From Viscum album (taxonomy: Eukaryota; Streptophyta; Magnoliopsida; Santalales; Viscaceae), in assembly GCA_963277665.1 (NCBI GenBank), contig OY728152.1, positions 1,187,748,357 to 1,187,812,356 of the forward strand: 64,000 bases of DNA. The letters run 5' to 3'. The notes under the pieces were generated by a model, which saw nothing but the letters and a program-made list of their open reading frames with translations, was not told the origin of the DNA and ran no database searches. The position numbers and the translations under genes are program-made. Below, in pieces: positions 35,561 to 48,898 of the stretch (position 1 is the stretch's first letter; the number at the start of each line of letters is the position of its first letter).

Positions 35561-36608
35561 TGTAACACTTTGAATTTGTAAAATAATAAAATTGAAATTT
35601 AAAACTAATGTGGCAGTAATCAATGAGATTAAATAACCCAAAAATTATATTTCATTAAATTTAATCTCATTGATAGAATATTGTGAACGCAACCACGAAT
35701 CTAAATAATCTTTAATATTGTACACCATTATGAACTAGATATAAAATTGGAAGATATGAATATTACAAAAACCATCATTAAAATTATATTTATCTATTGA
35801 TTAGATAATAAATAATATTAATTTAAATGAAAACGTAATTATTTCTAAAAAAACTTTTCTTTCTCTAATAGATAGTTCAATCACACTTGGCGTGCATAAT
35901 TTAAAATTAATTTCTACCAAATTTATAAAAAAATTATAAAATATACTTAATTTTTGAAATTACCGTATAAAAATTTAATTAGGTTGAATTTTTGGGTTTT
36001 TTCTTAAATGATTAATTTTAAAATGAATGGTGAAACTATGGATTTTTATTAAAAATATCATTTCTAATTAAAAAATTTACAAGGTTAAAATATATTTTAT
36101 ATTGGTCTTAAAGTAAAACTATTTAAATTATAATAAAATTTAAATTATTCTTGTCGTTGGAGTCATTTTTTTTAATTTTAATTTTAAAAACATTCCATAC
36201 TTACAAGAATTTTCTCTTTAATACCCTATTATTTAGTCACATCTACTTGATTAATTTTAAGATGTATTCTGCCACTTCTATGAATTCAATATGGAAAAAT
36301 AGATTCCTGATATTCAATAATATTAATTAAATTATATATTAATTAAAAAATAATTTTTGACCATTATTAACAGTGAAATAAGAAAAAATTATTTTTCATG
36401 GTTACAGTAAAAACTGAGTTATTGGGGGTTAAATGAAAAAGATAAGGGTTAAAATAAACTAAGATCTTATAAAACACCTTTTATGGAATTATTCAGACCT
36501 TATAACCCCTATTGTTCTATAATGACCAATTTTATCAGAATCATTCATGACAAAAACTTTGTTTTAATTTTATATTTTCAAATTTTCCATGTTTATCCTC
36601 TCCTCCAT

Positions 36609-36617
36609 TTATATAGG
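36609..36617 (+). promoter_or_regulatory. TATA region of family C 3' LTR
   Basis: TTATATAGGGCCACCC followed by CTCATCCCCTCTTCACAC, collinear with 29801. The downstream block is more conserved than its surroundings. Confidence 0.55.
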
Positions 36618-36939
36618 GCCACCCTCGCTCATCCCCTCTTCACACTTCGTAATCCAATTATCTCGTCCAATAACTTCCCAAATAAATTTTTTAATATCCT
36701 CAAAACATCTTTTACCCATTTTTTGATCATAAATATATCCTTGGAAGGATTTGGATGAAAAAATGAAGTTCTTCAAATAATAGGTAACGTTATTGAACGA
36801 GTGTTTTCATTTTATTTCATATTCCAACTCCATAAAATATTATTTAGTCATGTTAATATAATAACCCTATTTATAATATAAACTAATATGTTATTATTTT
36901 AATGTAATAAACTATATCCATCTCCTCTTCCATAAAATT

Positions 36940-37430
36940 TAAAACGAAAATGTTGATCATATGTACGGTAGACTATGACCTCGTGCCCTGATGTAATTTT
37001 TTTTCCATAAAAACATTAATGGATTAATATAATTATGAATTTATAACATTTATATGATATTTAAGGTATTATTATACTTATATAATGATAATATCTCATA
37101 TACCTTTTATATTCTAGGTCATATGAAATGTGATAGTCTCGCTCCTGTGTATGACATACTACCACCTCGCAAAGCGATGTGATTCATTTTTCACATATAA
37201 TTTACATTGAAAGTAAAGAGGATATATTTAATGAATATATATATATATATTATATTATATTAGTTAATGAAGCTTATTATATCACCCACTTCATTACAAT
37301 ATCTCCAGTTAGGGGAATGATAATGTCTCCCAAGCATATATATTGCCTACTGTCTCCATGAAGCAATGTGATCCATCCTCCATGTTAAAATTTAAATAAT
37401 TTTAATAAAAATGTATATAATGAAAAAAAT
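36940..37430 (+). repeat. Leader array of C 3' LTR, about 187-bp period
   Basis: Anchors at 36971 (gactatgacctcg), 37157 (tactaccacctcg) and 37347 (ctactgtctccat), 186 and 190 bases apart. The middle unit has the cleanest core, CCTCGCAAAGCGATGTGATT, whose CGC-AAA-GCG is a tiny inverted repeat. Confidence 0.65.
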
Positions 37431-38774
37431 GTATCATTCTATATATGATGGATATATATTTTATACCAGTGAACTGTAGAATTCATGAAAACATTTTCAT
37501 GGAAAAACAAGGAAATAAACACCCAAAACAATGAAAATAATGAATGATTAATAACTAATGGGTGATAATATAATTCAAGGTTATCATATATGATGTTATA
37601 AATATGAATATGGTTCTTTTATAAATTTATAACATGTTTAAAACCATTAAAAATAAGGATAAATGTCATTCAACCAAAAGGAATCATGAGGTAAGGGACT
37701 TTGTCTCAATATCATTTCATTGGGGCTTATTTTATTATTATTCACCTAAATTTTTTTATATGGTGTAAATAGTGTGAATTTTTCATGTAAAAAACTAATA
37801 ATTAATAATTCATTTTGTTTAATGTTTCAATTTCAATTATTTCTTACATTATAATTTTACATGAACTTTAACATGAGTTAATGGACTTCATATCAATTAC
37901 AATTTATTGAGGAATGTTGTAATTTTATGTACATAATTTATTTTATATGGTGTATATACTACCAATTTTTCATGTAATACCATGAAAATTAAAAATTAAT
38001 GATATTTTATGTCTAAATTCTAATTACTTTCTCTAAAGGGTTTCGACTTGAAAATTAACAAATGATAATGAATTTCCCAACACAATTTTTTTTATTGTGT
38101 TATCTTACTTATTTATTATACATGATATTTAAAGATTATGCATGTAATGAAATTTGAATATATTGTGTTTTATTTTCACTTTTTGAATTCGATTTACATT
38201 TGATATTGATATATGATTCATTAATTAATTACCACTTCAATGTAATGATCTTTGTAATAGTTTATTTCATAATATCATATTAATTATTATTTTTTATGAT
38301 TGAATTTCCATTGAAAGAAATTATATGATCATTGGATGATAAACACCTTTAATATTCTTAAACTATGGTTATTCATGATTTTGTAATCTAATATTACCAA
38401 TTTTTCACACATTAGTAATTAAAAATTCCTGATAAATTTGTTTTAATAAAATCAGACATCATTTCTCCATTTAGTTGAACATCCTTCTTCATCCAAAAAA
38501 AAGTTTTCTAAAATAAATTAAAAATAGCTAATATAATACAAAATAATTTATTAAATATAGTTTTAGACATGTTTTAATCTTTTTTTAAAAAATTGACATA
38601 AATCGTGATGTTATTTTCGAATCATGTATCATTTGGATTTTATAGAAAATTTGATAAGTTAATATGTGTGGAATGTATGAAATTTTATGTCATCATTAAC
38701 ACTAAATGTATTAAATATTTTTTTTAAATTTTAAAAGGATATTTTCAAATGAAATTATTTTAAAAATATTTCAA

Positions 38775-39525
38775 GGACAGTACTGACATTCACTTCCATG
38801 ATCCTTTTCTGGAGTCATTAAATTTTCCTTTTCTGAATGGCCTGAAGGCCTATATTTTTTATTCATTTTTTATTACACCCCTTTTAATGGTTGAAGGGGG
38901 GCCCTTACATGGACTATAGGTTTCATTAAATAGCATGACTCGAAGACCTTGAATAAATGCATCCCATACTATGAATTCTTGGAAATTCCCCTCCGAGCAT
39001 CTACATGATGATGTGAAATCTCCACATTCCCATGGTTGTTCAGCTAGCTATCCTATGTAGGTATGAACAAGGCTAGTACTGATGGAAATTACCATACCCT
39101 TTTATTCTTTAAATCCATTTAGGTATGATCTAGTGAATTCTTCTGCTTTGAATCCTCATCTGGAGCCATGTTCCTTGTAGAGTTTGTTTGGTAATATTTG
39201 CACATATTTTTCCTGAAGGAATTAAGGAGGCCTGAAAGCCTTATGGTAGCCTGGAAGCCTTACTGACCAGAAGACCTGCATGGCACAAAGGCCTTGATGG
39301 ACTTGAGGACCAAACTGGTGGCCCAAAATCTGAATTGTCTGAATAGATCCAAATAATATAGTACTAAATTGTATATGACATAGTACTTACTATATTACTT
39401 CTATAGTATTTTTATAGTACCTAGAAATATGCCTCTACCCAAATTTGATCTTTTTTCTTGTGGATGCACTTGAGGAGTCCCCACTAACTGGGCTAAGGCT
39501 CATGGGCATATTTCCCTTGAATTAT
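38775..39525. mobile_element. Unclassified 750-bp GC-richer insertion in C 3' LTR
   Basis: Absent from the middle C LTR, where the flanking sequence is continuous near 31870-32050. It is visibly richer in G+C than the surroundings. It has a run of related short motifs: GGCCTGAAGGCC (palindromic) near 38838, then cctgaaagcctt, cctggaagcctt, cagaagacctg and caaaggccttg near 39230-39300. A further inverted repeat is CCCCTTTTAATGGTTGAAGG near 38878. I see no coding frame, clear terminal inverted repeat or target duplication. Confidence 0.5.
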
Positions 39526-40544
39526 TCACTTTCCAATGATTATTATAAATTATATTTACCCAATATATTTATAGTATTTATCATGTATATTGTTTTTTAT
39601 TAAATTTTATATCATTTATATATACATAATTTTACATTAAATGTTATTTGATTGATTGGGGAAATATTGAAACTTTTTATATTTTATTCAATATGTATAT
39701 TTATAGGTTAGGAATATTTTTCATGAATTAAATAAATTACTCAATATATAATCAATTATTTAAACATGGAGATAAGGATGAGTCTGGGTTATATATTTCA
39801 GCTCGATTCATTTTTTGTCTCATAAGAGGAATCAGTTGGCAAGCTTGAGTTAAATGGGCTTCTAAAATATACCTACCCATCAGTTTTAAGTTGTATCAAG
39901 AAATGTTTTGATAGTAGAGGTATCATTATTCTTGAGATCATGAGATCCAATAATTTATAATTTTATTCATTGAGAATGATTTTATTATAATCTATGAGAC
40001 TATAAAAATGATATTGTCATTGGATTCATTTAATTATACTATTATTGATTAAATGGAATCTGTTTTTAGTAATTTACCATTCCATATTTATTATTCCTTA
40101 TCTAGTAATGATAGTCATGTTATTAATTTAATGGAATGTATTTTTAATTATTTACCTTTCTATATTTGTTATATAATTCAAAACATTTAAATGGTATGTG
40201 TGTTTAGTAATTAAAATTTCCATGATTATTCGTATTGATTCATGATAGCTTCCATTATACTTAATCCTTACTAAGTATTTGTGATCACCCATATTTTTTT
40301 TCTTTCTGAGGAGCTTATTAAGTGTACTAATAATTAAATTTATGTTTAAGATAGATCGGATAATGTAATTCTCAAGAAAAAAATAATTAGATTTTTTTTC
40401 CAATGTAATATAGGAATCAAGTATGTATCTAGTTTACCAAAAATACTAAATTATTAAGTCTTTAAAGATTTTATTCATTGTATATTAGGAAAATGTAATA
40501 AAGTAATATATCATATCTGGGTTACTAGGGTTTGGTTCATTACA

Positions 40545-43500
40545 CTGTCTATTTATAAATATATTAAACAAATAGTATGTATTAATACATTTTTTGTTAT
40601 TAAATTTTGAAGGAATAAAATAATATACATTTTCTTTATTATTTAATAATATTAATTTTTTATATGAGTTTAATTCATTATAATTAAATTGGAAAGAAAA
40701 TCCATTACCTTTGAAATAAAATTAATGGTAACTTTTAGGATTTTTAATAAATTATATTCCATTATAATAAATCATTCATACATCTTGGATACAGTTACTA
40801 TCTTATTTATCTATTCTACTTTCACATTTTTTATAATAAAATATATTCTATTGAGGTATGGGAAAAAACATTGAACAAAGGCTATAACCACTAATTATAA
40901 GGACTGGGTAATCATTTAAAAAATTAGTTTCACATTTTTTCTTTCCAATATCTCACTGTATTTAATTTTTATCATTTGATTACTTAATTTTAATACGATC
41001 ATATAAATTGGATGTAAAATTAATTTTGATAGAAGGAACACAGATCCCCCCGAACCCCTACATGATTTAATCATTCCCCTAATAAAGAATTGTTTGTGAG
41101 AGAAAAGTATTTTAAATAGGTATCATTCAATGGTAATGTTCTTGTGAATCATTCATAGGATTAAATGAGATAATATTTTACTAGATCATTCATTCTTATA
41201 TCAATTCAATTGAATATTTTCTATAGAGTGCCTGAATTATATCATATATACCCATGTATTATTTGCTAATTGAAAGTTATTTCTCAGTTGGAAATAGAGG
41301 ATAGTTACATATATTCTTTCACTTGGGAAATATAGTTTTTAAGTCACTAAAATGGATCTAATCTACCAAAAGATATACATTACATTACAGTATATTATAA
41401 AAATAATATTGAAGAAGACGAGAGATTATATAATATATTACTATTATATCCTTTTACTAAGGAGTGGATATGACATACATTTTTTAAAATAGCGAATATA
41501 CAATAGTGGATGGGTTCTTTATTAGATTAGAAAACCACTAGTCTACTTCAATTTTCTGTTTATGTTTTTAATGTCTCTACCATTGTTACTAAATTGATAT
41601 GGATTATACTATCCATGTTTGATTATAAATATATTATCATTAGATTATCAAAAAAAAATTCTATGATTACAGTTTATAAACATTTAAATATTTCTACCAC
41701 CTATATTATGATAAATGGTTAATTTATATAGAGAAATGTGAATTATGAAAGAGACAACATATGAAGCATTATAATTATTAAAAACCATTCATTCTAGGAG
41801 TATTCAATAAGTGTCATTTAAATTAATTGTTATTTCCTTAAAATTTTATGATTTTATTTAATTTTCATTAAATAAAAATAGTAAATAAAAGTTAAACACA
41901 AAGGATAAAAACCATTTACTGTGTTAAATTATGGAAATTGTTTTCATTTTGATAAAATCTCCCTGTGAATTATAACATAAAAAATATTGTTTATCAATCC
42001 TGAAGATAGATAAGGTGAAGAGAGGTATATAGATTTCTTAATTAATGAGAATTATTTATTGGGATGTGAGAGGAAAATTTATTAAAAAAATGAAATATAA
42101 TATAAATACAGGCTATGACATTTTGTGTTAATAATGTTAAGATCAAGATGAAGACACATAGTTAGATATTATTAATGATTTAGTTAGTTAATAACAATAT
42201 TCCAATAAACCCTTTAAATAAGGTGAGTATGAAATTTATGATCAATATAATGAAGAATAAGAAACAAAAGAGGATTTTTAATTATGAATAGAACTCATGT
42301 ATTTTTTTTAATGAATAAAATAATAATTGGGAAAATAAAAATAAATTTTAAATAATGAGAATGGCTATTTGGATAAGTCCCTTGATAACTAAAATCTCAT
42401 GGTTGATGTTGAAAATAAATATGGATTTTTTAGTATATTTTGTATCTAAATGATATAATTTAATAATGATAAAATATTCTTAAAATTATAATAGTAAATA
42501 CGTTTTAATGATTTTAGGATTTTAAATCTAAAAAGGGTAATATTTTGGAACTAAAAATAATTTTTTTATTTTAGATTATATTAATAATCACCATAATTAA
42601 TGATAAGTAATCCCTAAAATTATTTATAAACAATATAAAATTCAAAAATAAACCTAATAGACATCCAAATAAACAATAAATATCCATTATCAACTCTAAA
42701 TAATATTAAAAAAATTAGTATTGATGATAGAAACTATAAGAAAGTTGTAGGATTGATTTAAATATTGATTTTTGTACAGTATAGTGTATGGAAATGTGAC
42801 TTTATTGTGTTTATAAACATATATTTCTATCAATATAAGAGATTCCAAGGTTTAATGGGTATATGATAATAATATATAGAAGAAAATCTTAGAAACTGAT
42901 ACTAAGAAGAGGTAGAATTATAATATACCATTAATTGTCTTCTGGAATTTTACTGTTTGTGTCATCAAGTGCGGTATACTATGAAAAGGTGGCTAATATT
43001 ACTATAATTTTGGAAAAAGAAAAAATTTAAACCAAATCATATAAGAATGGCATTAATCCTTAGAAATCAATAGTGGGTGTGGAGTCACACGAAGCATTGA
43101 AACATGGAACTCCATTTTTTAGGGGTTGTATTTTTTGTTAGATATGCTTGAGTAAAAAAAATATTATTATGAAATAAAAATATATAATACGGTTTTAGTT
43201 ATATTTTATAATAATAGATCATTTAATTTTATAAGAATTGTAAGCATACAAATTTTGGTTAAAATATTGAATCAAATGGAGTTATCATTATTTTTGGTTT
43301 TAAAAAAATCCCTTTCGTGTATCTAAGCATGATGATAGTTGGAATAATATAGTTTTGAAAAAAATGCTTGATTCATCCCAATGATGATGGATGGTACACT
43401 TATCATTAATTTCAATTAAATAATTGGCATTCGTTATTAAATATTTCATGATTTATATACATGAGGAATGATTGTAAGGGAAGAGCATGATCTATAAAAT

Positions 43501-44631
43501 AGATTAATTTGAAATATGTGATAAAATAATATTTAATGAATTGTGAAATATGATTTTATTATAATTGTTCTAAGTTGAATTGAAATATAATGTATTAATG
43601 AGATGGGTATCATATAGGATAGCTTGGGATCTAATTTTTTAAACTCCCTTAAATACTACCTTGGTGGTTTTCCTCTTAATAATATATAAACAATTATTTG
43701 TGTCAAAATGAAACAAATAGTTATAATTTGAAAAAAAATTAATGGGATATAAAAACCATGTTTCATCATATATTAATTGACCTAAATATGTTTATCATAA
43801 CATTATTTAAGTGAAAAAAACTGTATAAGTATTTTATTTACACATTAAATTATTTTACAAATTTTATATTTTTTATTTCATAGAGGTCACATCATATGCT
43901 CTAGATAGGTATATAAATTATTATAGAGTTATAAAAAAGTAGATAAATTATTGTACAATTTGAATTTTTTATACTAATGGGAATGATTACTTTGAATAAT
44001 ACCGTTAAAAAATGCCATATTTCATGAATATAGTACTCTGTACAAGGATCAAAAAATTGATTATCAGAGTTATGGAATAATATATTTATTGGTAGTGGAT
44101 AAACAATATTTTCAAATCATGCCTGAATAAAACTACTTTAGAAAAAATCACTAATAGTGATTGTCTATATTCTTAATTTATGAATACATAGATGAAATGT
44201 TTTCCAATAAATTTAATGAGATATAGTTTTACAAGAAGTCGAGAAATAAAAAATTATTATTTTTAACCAACGTTGTTTCTTCAAAATTAAAATAAGTTAA
44301 TATAAATAATTTATGAACATGAGGATGAAATAATTTATTAAAAAATAGATCCTATTATCATGGAAAATCTAACTACACTATTTAAAATATTCCTCATAAG
44401 TAAATCCCTATACATGGCTTCATATTTTTTAATTTTTTATTTATATTGACCATACATTCAAGGTCCCTAAGTTGTATATAAGTTGAAATTTTTGTTCGAT
44501 TCTATTTGGGGAATTATTCTAAATTATGATGTTATCTCTAGATATCACTATTGTATAATCAATTATTTTATTCTATTAATGTTCAGAACATATCTATTTT
44601 ATTTAACTACATGTTTATTGAGAGATTATCA
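40545..44631. other. AT-rich sequence, unclassified
   Basis: About 4 kb between the C 3' LTR and element D. I find no LTR start, primer-binding site, coding similarity or tandem array. Short open frames (40689-40874, 44483-44668) are isolated and look like chance. It is probably older repeat decay. Confidence 0.5.
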
Positions 44632-46885
44632 TGAACCATCCTACGTCAACCCCAAACTAGTCACCTGAGTAGGATGGAAACTAGGCCTAAGAGGTGTCCA
44701 TGATCCTCCTAGAATGGTAACTGGTGCTGGGAATCAAAATAAAACAAGTGGGAAGGATTTACCCCATGAAGAAAGATATATAAATTGAACTTTAGGAACA
44801 TCTAGAAGCAGAAAATAATTAAAAAATATATACCTCCATGTGACCTCATTGGTGACCCCTAACTAAATAACCACAATCCCTCAATGAGATATCAAAAATA
44901 GAGGGAAATTCATATAGCTGAAAATGAGAAATTAGTAGGTGGGATCACCAAGATGATTATTATGGATGACAAGGATAAAAAAATCATATTCCATTCTTCT
45001 AAGATGAAATCCATTATTTCTAGTTTTAAAATAATATATATATATATATATATATCAAAATAATTTATTCAGAATCTTTTCTAAAATAAGAAACAAGTTT
45101 CAATTTTTTTAAAAAAATGGATTATTATTAAAATTATGAAATAGTTTCCAAAGTAAAAAATTCATTTAAATAAATGCCTTTAAAATATAATCAGTGTTGG
45201 AACATTAAATGTAACATAATATTCAAATAAATGGTGTCACTTTATAAAAATACTAGAAATATGAGGAAAGTGGCCTATATTATAACTAATGTCATGGGAT
45301 CTCAAGTTATGGTTGACACATCCTTGGATAAAACTCTGATACATCTCACATAATCAATCTCTACTAGTACCAATTATACAATAACACATCCCAAACACGC
45401 ATTGACACCCTCATTAGCTCGAACGAGGGGAATATCCCATCGGTATTTAGGATATCTACTCTAGGACACTAGCTAGTGTGTAACCTCAACTAGTGCAGAA
45501 CATGTAACTACAGAACCCACCTAACTACTCAAGTCGGCCCATGACAATCAAATAGAGGTGAGTTTTTTCAAGATATTAAATACTTTTATATATCGCCTTT
45601 TTTACACAATGTCTATACCCTTCTAACCTTTGAACTTCCACCTTAAGAATAACACCATTTTAATATACAAAAAAGTCCATATCACATCATCGGGCACATA
45701 TATCATAACATAATTCCATTAAAAATACACAATATAAAAATATAAAAAGAGTAATTTCTTTATTGTGGGTTTCTATTATCATTAAAATGAGTCAAATTGC
45801 CAACTAATCCTCAAAATTTCAATGCAAAAAATATTACTTTAGAAAATATGTTTTTCCCAAAATGTTCCAGTACCAAAACCATACCTTTCCTTTGGGAAAA
45901 CCCAATTTTGATGACTAAAAGCACTGAAAAACTATTTTATAAACAATGGTATCTTTCCAACTGAAAAAAAAACATCACAACTTGTTTTAAAACAAATTAA
46001 ATACATGACAAAAACCTAGGAAGATATTCAAAAAATGATTAAGAACCCAATTCCTAGGATCACAATCCTTAGATAGTATACAAATTTCATTTAGAAATAA
46101 AAAAACCCATGAAAAACATAAATAATCCTTTTAAATAAATTTAAAAACAAGTATATATGCTGAATCTTCATAAAATATTGATTCAAAGCATTATAGAACG
46201 TCAAAATTAGATTTAAGAAGATCGATGAAGACAAGTCAACCAAGAATAACCCTAACTTATCAATACCCCCAATTTAAAAACATATATTCATTAACCATAG
46301 GTTATATAAACCCTTATATTAATAAGAGAAATAGAAAATTGGATGAAAAAGGATGATGGAGGGATTACCTATTAATGTCCCCCTCAAATATTAATAAAAA
46401 CCCAAGGTTCCACCATAGAGGAGTGAAATCTAAGGGTGAGGGGTGCGAGGTGCCCCATGGCTGATTGAGATCCCACATCAAGAGGATAGGGGAATTTGTG
46501 TTTGATAATTATGAATGTAAAAGTTGAAAAATTAAACTTATTATTTGTCTTATATGACCATACGGTTTGGCTGAATGGTCTATTATACCGAGCACAAACT
46601 ATGACGTAGCCTCTGTTTAAAATAGGAGGAAATCTCATGGTTTTTCAAGTGAATCCCTATAGTGTGAACAGACTATTCCATTTGGATAGTCCCACTATCT
46701 GTTCCACATTATTTGGAAAGAGATGGATCATATTTTCAACTAATTGTGTATATTCCATGCCATATCGAAAAAATTTCCTTAAAATCATTGTTTCTCTAAA
46801 AATGCTCAGGAATGCTCAGGGAAACCCAAATACATCAAAAATAAAAAAAATAGGGTTTTTTATTGGTCAGAGTGGGGTAATAATC
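44632..46885 (-). repeat. 3' LTR of element D
   Basis: Partner of 49708-51919. Contains a (TA)n tract at 45033-45055. It also has the paired motif 'gaccatacggtttgg...gaatggtc' near 46556, which in the other LTR is 'gaccacatagtttgg...cacggtc'; short self-complementary CCAYAYGG blocks of this kind occur in some plant LTRs. Overlapping open frames at 46384-46638 minus and 46637-46963 plus lie on the LTR. Confidence 0.7.
45033..45055. repeat. (TA)n microsatellite
   Basis: An uninterrupted TA run of about 23 bases within the D 3' LTR; the partner LTR has a shorter run near 50117. Confidence 0.9.
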
Positions 46886-48851
46886 CCCACCATTGATACT
46901 TTCTTCCCCCAAAAATTCCCAAAAGTATGGCTAACCAAAACAAGAGTAAAGGGGAAATTCTAAAAAATTGAATCTTAACCACCTGAAATTCGATGAACGA
47001 AGACATACATACCATCTAGAATCCAAAACACTAAATCAAACCTAAACATATAAGAAGAAACTTATGGAACCTATCCAATATCTAACGGATTTATTTATGA
47101 GACTGATAATTCCATATTACCTAATAAAGAAATTAGGAACCACGACTCCATACGTGATCTAAAAATATGGAACACACTAACCCCTAACATAGAAATCATA
47201 GATAGTTCTCTTTTTGGTTCATTTTTTATTTTAATGAGGATCTACTACATGAACCACATGATTTTTTAACCAATTACCATAGTTAGGGTCAGGCAGCGTG
47301 GATGAAGGAGTCATCCCACTAGGAGTGTTGGGGAACTATGTTTACCATAAACTTACCAAGGTTGGACTCCCCACTATATTAGGACCCTACATAAGGAACA
47401 TTACATTCACACAACCACAAGATTTGTAATTCCCCCAAAATTCCTTAACATTAAGAAATAGACTTCCAAAAAATGCACAAAATATTTCCATATTCTCAAA
47501 AAAGGGCCACAAAAACAAGAAAAACATATCAAAACATGTATATATTTACAACAAAAAAACTCTAAAAAAAATCTTCATTAGTACCATGCTTCTCCAAATG
47601 GGATAGGGGTGTGTTAAAGGGGGGATCTAGCTCTATTTTACTTCATAAAACCCCCTAGAAAAACTATTTAAGATGAACCACAATTCTATTGGAATGGTAG
47701 GTCTTATGTTCTTCTAGACATGAGGTATTCTTGTGCCCCATTTTTCCAAATTAGTGACAAACCCAAATCCTAATCCATAAATATTATAGTGATAAGAAAC
47801 ATGACAGGTACTTCATACCACATCAAAATATGCCAGACACAGCTCTCTTCCCCTTCCCTTTACTAGTGCCACCACCACTGCCCCCATAGACGGGTGAAAC
47901 ATCCACCATCTCTTATTCTACAGAAAAAACGGGCCTCGATCTGAATATCCTACCACACTAAATAATCATATGTTTCTTGAAAGGTCGAAAACACTTGAAA
48001 AAAAATCTTATTAAAACCCCATTTCAAATAATCAGGCCATTACATATCCTTAATTAGAGAATTACAAAAGATACGACACTAACTCAACAAAACTCATAGC
48101 ATACTCAAATATAGATGAGACACCAAGACTAAGATGGTTCAACTACATGTCCTCTGGAACACACATGGTTTCAAAAAATTACTACTAGATGAAAAAGGCC
48201 ATGAAACCTTCCCACAAATAACCCCTCTATGGTTTTGATAGCAAAACAGACTTCCACAACTTCCATCCTAGGTATTCCAGAACAATGTTCGTGAACATGA
48301 GCTTATAAAGCCCATGGAGATCAACCTAAATGAAAATATCCTCAATTATATTCAACTGTTATTTTTCTTTCCTAGTATCTAGTTGTCAGAATAAATGAAG
48401 AGGGTTCATCACCAAAAAATCATACAAATTATTGATATTGAGGACTATTAGGCTCCATAATCAATAAAAAATATACCGTTGTAGCAAGACAAGACCAACC
48501 AAAGAACACATAAGAGAAGTAATCCCCACAAAAGCTTTTCATACTCTCATAAAACTCTTCATGGGAATACCCAAAAAATAATAAGCACAACACTATATCC
48601 AAACACAACACAACCAAACATCAACTCTAAATCATGAACTTATGACCCATAATAAAAAAATATTTTAGAAACACATTTTTTAACAAGTAAAAAAAGACCA
48701 TGAAAGTAGAATATAAATGTAAAAAAGAAAACACCAAACAACTAATCACTCACCTTTCAAAACATTTAATTCCTATTTTCTGAAAACAATTTTCAAAAAA
48801 CATAACAGTCCCTAAATATTAAACACCAGCAATTGGTATTCCATGAAGCCT

Positions 48852-48898
48852 CCCCCCCACACACACACAAACACACACACACACATAGATATATATAT
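48852..48898. repeat. C-run plus (CA)n and (TA)n microsatellite
   Basis: CCCCCCC followed by (AC)n with one interruption, then TAGATATATATAT. A second TA run is at 48967-48981. Simple-sequence expansion within the D interior. Confidence 0.95.

Larger units (their letters stand above)
35561..40544 (+). repeat. Family C 3' LTR, 4.98 kb
   Basis: Starts TGTAACACTTTGAATTTG and ends GGTTCATTACA, both canonical for TG...CA LTRs. It aligns with 14288-14711 plus 29149-33204. It carries the TATA region, the leader array, and a 750-bp block (38775-39525) missing from the middle LTR. The open frames at 36483-36758, 37179-37361 and 40152-40403 minus are inside the LTR and match no protein I know. Confidence 0.8.

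Noticed and set aside
39060..39170. Possible RNA polymerase III A/B boxes (SINE) in the GC-richer insertion
   Set aside because: The best B-box-like text, GCTTTGAATCC, misses the invariant GGTTC core, and no A box or tail is at the right distance.
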